From assembly GCF_000526495.1 (NCBI RefSeq), contig NZ_JAGE01000001.1, forward strand, positions 3,232,001 through 3,296,000: 64,000 nucleotides of DNA. Direction: 5' to 3'. A program made the position numbers and the translations under genes. This DNA is from Ruminiclostridium josui JCM 17888 (GTDB lineage Bacteria > Bacillota > Clostridia > Acetivibrionales > DSM-1351). Below, piece after piece: positions 60,237 to 64,000 of the stretch. The notes under the pieces were generated by a model, which saw only the letters and a program-made list of their open reading frames with translations, did not search any database and was not told the DNA's origin. How positions within the stretch are numbered: position 1 is the first letter of the stretch; each line of letters opens with the position of its first letter.

Positions 60237-61235
60237 TCACCTCACAAAATTTAACAAGTCATTTCTTAGATTCATATAATGTCCATGCATTTCGTTTCTT
60301 ACAGTGTCTTCCCAGTTAACAGTTGGTATAATATTAAAAGTGGCTTTAGATATAAAAGTATTATCTAAAAAGTTGTATTCAATCATTTTTTCGTCTTCGT
60401 TTTTGGCGTTTGCACTTGTTGAAACTTTTTTAGCATTTTTTTCTTTAGAGAATGAGGATAGTTTATCAAATATTATCTTCAACGATTTTTTATCATTTAT
60501 AATATTTTTGCCTTTGGGACCCCTTAAAGATAGCGTCATATTCAGACTACTTAAATTACAAAAAGCATCGAATAAATCTTCATCATTAATCCCGTAAATA
60601 CTTTTAGCTAATTCATCGTCGGATGGAAGAGCAACACTATAGTTTATACTATTAATTATACGCTTATTCATTAGTACTGCAAGACCATCTTCGGTAGTAA
60701 TCGGCTCTATTTCTATTATATAGTCAGGATTACTCATTAGTTTTGATATTAATTTTAAGCATCTTATATTAGGTGCCGCTTGTGATCTTAAAAATGCAAT
60801 CGTTACTACTGGTTTATTATTATTTTCTTCAAAAAACATATAAAAGTATGTATAGCATTCAAAAAATTCATCTATTTCCTTCTCTATATTATTTGTTTCT
60901 AAAGTCTTTTTATTCCTTCGTTGAAAGTTGAATATATCTTTCATCCTACCTATTTTCCCAAACAGAAAAGATGAATTTAAAGTAAACTCTTCTTCATCAA
61001 GACTTTGGATATTATTTATATTATTTCCTGTCCCAATTAGTTCAAAAGAAAATTCATCCGCAAAAGATAATGAGTTAAAATTGTTTAGATTCTTTTTTAG
61101 CAAATTGTTAAATTCGGATTTAAACTCATTTGTAGATAGTAATTCACGTGCGAAAGTTCCGTCAGCTTTTTTACTATGAAGATTTTTGAAAAATTGAAGT
61201 TGATAAAAATATATAGTTCCAGTTTTTGTGCTCAT
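60237..61235 (-). CDS. RexA-like sensor protein of a phage-exclusion pair
   Basis: 332 residues, soluble, Lys/Asn-rich, starting at ATG 61235 behind AGGGAGGAA. Parts resemble lambda RexA (279 residues) as I recall it: YIIEIEPITTEDG against VQIEPLMRGTTKD, the following basic beta-strands, a small LFDAF segment and the helical C-terminus (WEDTVRNEMHGHYMNLRNDL). It is paired with a RexB-like membrane protein, in the lysogenic-conversion position after the lysis genes. The alternative is an unrelated two-gene membrane defence system. Moderately sure. Confidence 0.55.
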   Translation of the reverse strand: MSTKTGTIYFYQLQFFKNLHSKKADGTFARELLSTNEFKSEFNNLLKKNLNNFNSLSFADEFSFELIGTGNNINNIQSLDEEEFTLNSSFLFGKIGRMKDIFNFQRRNKKTLETNNIEKEIDEFFECYTYFYMFFEENNNKPVVTIAFLRSQAAPNIRCLKLISKLMSNPDYIIEIEPITTEDGLAVLMNKRIINSINYSVALPSDDELAKSIYGINDEDLFDAFCNLSSLNMTLSLRGPKGKNIINDKKSLKIIFDKLSSFSKEKNAKKVSTSANAKNEDEKMIEYNFLDNTFISKATFNIIPTVNWEDTVRNEMHGHYMNLRNDLLNFVR

Positions 61236-61538
61236 TACAAATTCCTCCCTAAATATATAAAAATATACAAATAATACTATTTATTGTATATTTTAAAAAA
61301 TATATAGTCAACCATGTTGCAATATTTGCTCTTACAATTTCAGTTTATAATGATTGAATCTACACCGCTAAAATAGCAAAACACCTTCATTTTAAAAATA
61401 CAAGTTATTAAATTTGGGGTTACATTTATTTTATATTTATCAAAGCCTTACACAAATATAACAAGTATTACAATAAGAGGGAATAAATAATCCTAAAATA
61501 TAACTATAATACTAAATTATGTAATAATATTACTATAA

Positions 61539-61578
61539 AAAATAGCGATAATCCCAATTAATGGACTATCGCTATTTT
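61539..61578. terminator. Bidirectional terminator
   Basis: AAAATAGCGATA and its perfect complement with a 16-base loop; A/T runs on both sides. It can end the - strand small-peptide transcript. Confidence 0.75.
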
Positions 61579-61664
61579 ATTTTATAGGGAAATCTTAAAA
61601 CATTTATTTTATCATTCTTTGCTGAAATTGCCCCTGACAGGGATGGAACCCTATCAGGATTATA

Positions 61665-61769
61665 CTATTGCTTAAATTTCTGAATAATCCAGAAGGCCAA
61701 AAATACAATTTGATTCTGTACTTCTGGGTGCAATAATATAAAGGCAATGAGTAAAATATGAACATACAT
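61665..61769 (-). CDS. Possible small hydrophobic peptide (type I toxin-like)
   Basis: 34 residues: MYVHILLIAFILLHPEVQNQ, then IVFLAFWIIQKFKQ. One hydrophobic helix and a basic end, like type I toxins and small membrane peptides. GAAAGGAAA lies 8 bases before the ATG. On the - strand TTGATA, 16 bases, TATGGA (about 61835-61808) could be its promoter, and 61539-61578 its terminator. Another frame through the same region (61604-61789) is longer but less plausible. Low confidence. Confidence 0.35.
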   Translation of the reverse strand: MYVHILLIAFILLHPEVQNQIVFLAFWIIQKFKQ

Positions 61770-61901
61770 ATTTTAAGATTTCCTTTCATATTTTATTTTA
61801 AAAGTCCATATTGCATAAGACAATAATATCAAAGTATCACATCACAAACAACGGAAAATTAAACCTTATGTATTAGTTCGCATTAGCCTAATATCATACA
61901 A

Positions 61902-61931
61902 ACAAAAAACGGGCAATAGCCCGCTTTTTGT
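61902..61931. terminator. Bidirectional terminator
   Basis: ACAAAAAACGGGC-AATA-GCCCGCTTTTTGT, flanked by A and T runs. It insulates the accessory genes on either side. Confidence 0.75.
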
Positions 61932-62034
61932 GTAGTTTTTATCCATCTCTCTGTTAGATATGATGTGTTACAATAATTATACAATATATTGCAAAAAAAC
62001 ACAATATAGATAGATAATAGTATTTTCAATTATG

Positions 62035-62099
62035 TATCATAATTAATATTGACACAATGACAAAAAGTGGATATAATTGTATCATAATTAATTATGATA
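62035..62099 (+). promoter_or_regulatory. Consensus promoter with palindromic operators
   Basis: TTGACA (62049-62054), exactly 17 bases, TATAAT (62072-62077). The 20-bp perfect palindrome TATCATAATTAATTATGATA (62080-62099) covers the start site, and a 13-base half copy, TATCATAATTAAT (62035-62047), lies just upstream of the -35. A repressor bound at both would shut the promoter; the downstream HTH protein is the obvious candidate. Confidence 0.85.
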
Positions 62100-62109
62100 A
62101 GGTGATGTT

Positions 62110-62484
62110 ATGAAAAGAAAAACAATCAAAGACTATGAAGAACAAGTAAAATCTCTTGAAAGGTTAATTGAATACTTGCAAAAAGATAAACACGATTTAA
62201 TAATTGAAAAGCAAAACATCCTTCTAAAGTATAATGTTGTACCAAAAGCTGAGTATGATGCTCTAGTACAACAGTTTAACGATTTACAAGCGAGATATGA
62301 CTTACTTAAAAGTATACAGGCAAACAAGAAATATAACGAGCGTAATGCTGGCCGTAAAAGAAAACTCTCTGACAATGAAGTATTAGAGTTAAGAAAATCC
62401 GGAAATACAGTAAGGGAAATTGCAGCTATACTAAATGTTGGGACAGCGACTGTTAATAGAATTTTAGCTAGATATCGAAATTAA
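62110..62484 (+). CDS. Coiled-coil protein with resolvase-type HTH
   Basis: 124 residues. A long coiled coil (residues about 5-75; KDYEEQVKSLERLIEYLQKD) is followed by a basic linker (KYNERNAGRKRKL) and an HTH_7-type domain (SDNEVLELRKSGNTVREIAA, ILNVGTATVNRILARY) as found at the end of serine resolvases. No catalytic domain. It lies 10 bases after a palindromic operator, so autoregulation is likely. AAGGTGATG precedes the ATG. It may be a regulator or a recombination accessory factor. Confidence 0.7.
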   Translation: MKRKTIKDYEEQVKSLERLIEYLQKDKHDLIIEKQNILLKYNVVPKAEYDALVQQFNDLQARYDLLKSIQANKKYNERNAGRKRKLSDNEVLELRKSGNTVREIAAILNVGTATVNRILARYRN

Positions 62485-62573
62485 TTATAATACAACAAAA
62501 TTTAAAAATAACTGGACAAAAGAGGGGATGGTGCTATCCGGCAAGATAAGTTCACCAAACCCCAGTACGTCCC

Positions 62574-62615
62574 ACGAGGAGACAAACTAATTATATCACT
62601 GTCTTATCTCCTCGT
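62574..62615 (+). promoter_or_regulatory. Hairpin in the leader of the tyrosine recombinase gene
   Basis: ACGAGGAGA (62574-62582) pairs with TCTCCTCGT (62607-62615). The upstream leader is GC-richer than its surroundings (GGGGATGGTGCTATCCGG) and a free AGAGAGGGG ribosome site follows the hairpin. It could be a control element, a recombination site or a remnant. Confidence 0.5.
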
Positions 62616-62638
62616 ACAAGAGAGGGGTAAATAAAATT

Positions 62639-63631
62639 ATGTTAAAAGAAGATGTAATTATTCGTATCATGGGCAAGGCTGTTGAGTTTCTTGCTCATGA
62701 AGATGCAGTTCAGGTTAGAAATATTTTAGAAGAAGAACTTTATAATTATGATTTGCAGCCTGCCGAAAACGCAATTGTTCCTTATGAGGGAATTCCAGAA
62801 AAATTGGTTCTTTTCATCACAACTAAAAAATTAGAAGGTTTATCATCAAAGACGTTGAAGAGTTACAGCCTGCATTTGACCAGGTTTTCAAAAAATGTAC
62901 AAAAAAGAATCGAAGACATAGATGTAATGGATATAAGAAGATATCTGGCACAATATTCGCAAACGGGAATAAAGAAATCAACATTGAATACAGAAATTAG
63001 TATTTTAAGAAGTTTTTTTAATTGGCTGGAAGCAGAGGATTATATTTTAAAGAGTCCTATGAGGAAGGTTAAACCTGCCAAAAAGGCAAAAAGAGTGAGA
63101 AAGGCATTATCCCAGGAAGAAATGGAAATACTCAGAATGACATGTAAAACCAAAAGGGATAAGGCTATGATGGAGTTTTTTTACAGCACCGGCTGTCGCT
63201 TGGATGAAGTTTATAAATTAAATAAACAGGACATTGACTGGAATAAGGGGACGGTCAATGTAATCGGAAAAGGGGATAAAGAACGGACGGTATTTTTAAA
63301 TGCTAGAGCAAAGGTTCATTTGTGGAGTTATTTAGAAACCAGGGCAGATAAAAACGAAGCCTTATTCGTGAGTGCTAAAAAGCCATTTAACCGTCTTGGA
63401 CATCGGGGATATCAAAAGATATTTAATGAGTTAGGGAAGATGGCAGGAATAACAAAATCAGTCCATCCACACCTATTGAGACACACTACAGCAACAACGG
63501 CCGTAAATAACGGTGCAAGTATTCAAGCCGTTCAGAAAATTCTAGGTCATACAGACCCGGCTACAACACAAATTTATGCGGATCTTAATAATGAAGAAGT
63601 ACAGCTTAATCATAAGAAATTTATAGCTTAA
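62639..63631 (+). CDS. XerC/D-like tyrosine recombinase
   Basis: 330 residues. A SAM-like core-binding domain (LSSKTLKSYSLHLTRFSKNV) is followed by the catalytic domain with the full set: Arg in FYSTGCRLDEVYKLN, Lys in VIGKGDKERTVFLN, HLLRHTTATTAVNNG, LGHTDPATTQIYADL (His, Tyr). A 60-residue N-terminal extension precedes them. It is the third site-specific recombinase gene in the window. RBS AGAGAGGGG. It could serve a second mobile unit or phage genome resolution. Confidence 0.88.
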   Translation: MLKEDVIIRIMGKAVEFLAHEDAVQVRNILEEELYNYDLQPAENAIVPYEGIPEKLVLFITTKKLEGLSSKTLKSYSLHLTRFSKNVQKRIEDIDVMDIRRYLAQYSQTGIKKSTLNTEISILRSFFNWLEAEDYILKSPMRKVKPAKKAKRVRKALSQEEMEILRMTCKTKRDKAMMEFFYSTGCRLDEVYKLNKQDIDWNKGTVNVIGKGDKERTVFLNARAKVHLWSYLETRADKNEALFVSAKKPFNRLGHRGYQKIFNELGKMAGITKSVHPHLLRHTTATTAVNNGASIQAVQKILGHTDPATTQIYADLNNEEVQLNHKKFIA

Positions 63632-63640
63632 GAAATGTGA

Positions 63641-63679
63641 ACACCAATAAAGAGCGTCATTTGCACTCTTTATTGGTGT
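63641..63679. terminator. Terminator between convergent genes
   Basis: ACACCAATAAAGAG and its perfect 14-base complement with an 11-base loop, between the recombinase and the convergent - strand gene. Confidence 0.75.
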
Positions 63680-63694
63680 GTAGTATTTGAATTT

Positions 63695-64000
63695 TTATTG
63701 GCCATCTTTTATATATCTTCTTGCAACATCAAGAATAGATTGTTTATAGTTTGATATATCATCAAGGTTTTCCAAAGGATATTTTAGTTGACCTTTTCCA
63801 GTATCCGGGAGAAATATATATTTTTTTATTCCATCAAGTTTAAACCTACAAATCCATTTCCAAGAATTATTGTCATATAATATTCCAAAGTAGGATTCGG
63901 TATCTTTATAGGTTATCAAATCTCTTGAAACTATTTCGCTAAGAAACTGGCGAACAATAAAGAAAGCCTCTAGTTCATCTTGAGTTGTATTTATTTTTGA
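63695..64000 (-). CDS. C-terminal part of a type I restriction (HSDR_N)-like protein, cut by window edge
   Basis: The - strand frame is open to the window edge (reading SKINTTQDELEAFFIVRQFL) and ends at 63695. TTQDELEAFFIVRQFLSEIV, ITYKDTESYFGILYDNNSWK, WICRFKLDGIKKYIFLPD and PLENLDDISNYKQ match the C-terminal part of clostridial proteins annotated as type I restriction enzyme HsdR N-terminal-domain proteins. About 100 residues are visible. The nuclease core, if any, is outside the window. Confidence 0.7.
   Translation of the reverse strand, partial: SKINTTQDELEAFFIVRQFLSEIVSRDLITYKDTESYFGILYDNNSWKWICRFKLDGIKKYIFLPDTGKGQLKYPLENLDDISNYKQSILDVARRYIKDGQ

Larger units (their letters stand above)
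23735..64000. mobile_element. Prophage inserted in cotJC (right end not seen)
   Basis: A large element starting at the cotJC break and running right through serine recombinase, agr genes, repressor/Cro switch, early genes, packaging, HK97-type head, PBSX-type contractile tail, lysis and accessory genes. Gene order is that of clostridial myovirus prophages. The left end is clear. The cotJC 5' half is absent, so the element probably continues past 64000; genes after about 61260 could also belong to flanking DNA. Confidence 0.85.

Noticed and set aside
59783-61235. Kiwa (KwaA/KwaB)-type reading of the two-gene membrane system
   Set aside because: Topology alone would allow it, but the RexB-like spaced motif and RexA-like segments fit better; kept as the alternative in the entry.
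61604-61789. 61-codon - strand frame overlapping the hydrophobic peptide
   Set aside because: Mixed composition and no ribosome site at its own start; the 34-codon frame has better spacing and helix character. Neither is certain.
1-64000. CRISPR arrays, tRNA and rRNA genes
   Set aside because: No regularly spaced repeats and no cloverleaf or rRNA-like segment were noticed on either strand; a tRNAscan/CRISPR search would settle it.
61260-64000. Right attachment site and 5' half of cotJC inside the window
   Set aside because: No - strand frame with CotJC N-terminal sequence and no copy of the GGTGCAGAAGAA core was found in this stretch.

Overview
The window is AT-rich Gram-positive DNA with strong AGGAGG-type ribosome binding sites. 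It carries a clostridial spore-coat gene (cotJC) and oxygen-independent enzymes such as a HemN-like radical SAM protein, U32-type Fe-S proteins and electron-transfer flavoproteins. This points to an anaerobic, spore-forming member of the Clostridia, perhaps Ruminiclostridium-like; the genus is inference.

Region 1 (about 313-23294) is one long, tightly packed + strand operon that looks like a specialised-metabolite cluster. It has four free-standing acyl carrier proteins (ACPs), an active ketosynthase with a partner lacking the active-site Cys, FabG and FabZ homologues, and two BtrH-like proteins, one keeping a Cys/His/Asp set. It also has a class III aminotransferase, two methyltransferases, a HemN-like radical SAM enzyme, two U32-type proteins, a PHP phosphoesterase and an alpha/beta hydrolase with Cys at the nucleophile position. 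A free-standing adenylation enzyme whose hand-read specificity code matches L-proline activators sits beside an acyl-CoA-dehydrogenase homologue and its own ETF pair. That is the known logic for making pyrrolyl- or pyrrolinyl-S-ACP. A PPDK-like protein has lost the catalytic His and the PEP domain, while a separate phosphohistidine swivelling domain with His is encoded 9 kb upstream. A perfect hairpin at 23251-23294 ends the operon.

Region 2 (about 23735 to at least 61260 and probably past the window end) is a prophage inserted in the host cotJC gene. Only the 3' part of cotJC is here, so the element may act like skin or SPbeta, which interrupt sporulation genes. It is headed by a large serine recombinase. 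Next comes a phage-borne agr module: AgrB on +, and on - an operon that before IS insertion ran repressor, kinase-less AgrC-like membrane protein, AgrD. The AgrD has Ser in place of the ring Cys. An IS3-family element (27003-28290, 4-bp target duplication) has landed in the ribosome binding site of the AgrC-like gene, between it and the repressor.

After the repressor/Cro switch come early genes (AbrB-like, Lin1244-like replication protein, methyltransferase-like, two PAPS-reductase-like proteins, YopX proteins, ArpU/RinA-like late regulator). Packaging and head genes follow (HNH, TerS, TerL, portal, protease, capsid), then a PBSX/Xkd-type contractile tail with a -1 frameshift chaperone, and lysis genes. 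This is a myovirus-type prophage with an HK97-type head. A promoter-gene-terminator 'moron' for a two-helix membrane protein sits between the tail chaperone and the tape measure.

Region 3 (59783-64000) holds accessory genes: a - strand pair resembling lambda RexB/RexA, a possible small hydrophobic peptide gene, a small HTH protein behind a consensus promoter with a 20-bp palindromic operator, an XerC-like tyrosine recombinase with a hairpin leader, and the end of a restriction-enzyme-like gene cut by the window edge. The missing 5' half of cotJC does not appear, so the right attachment site lies beyond the window or is lost.
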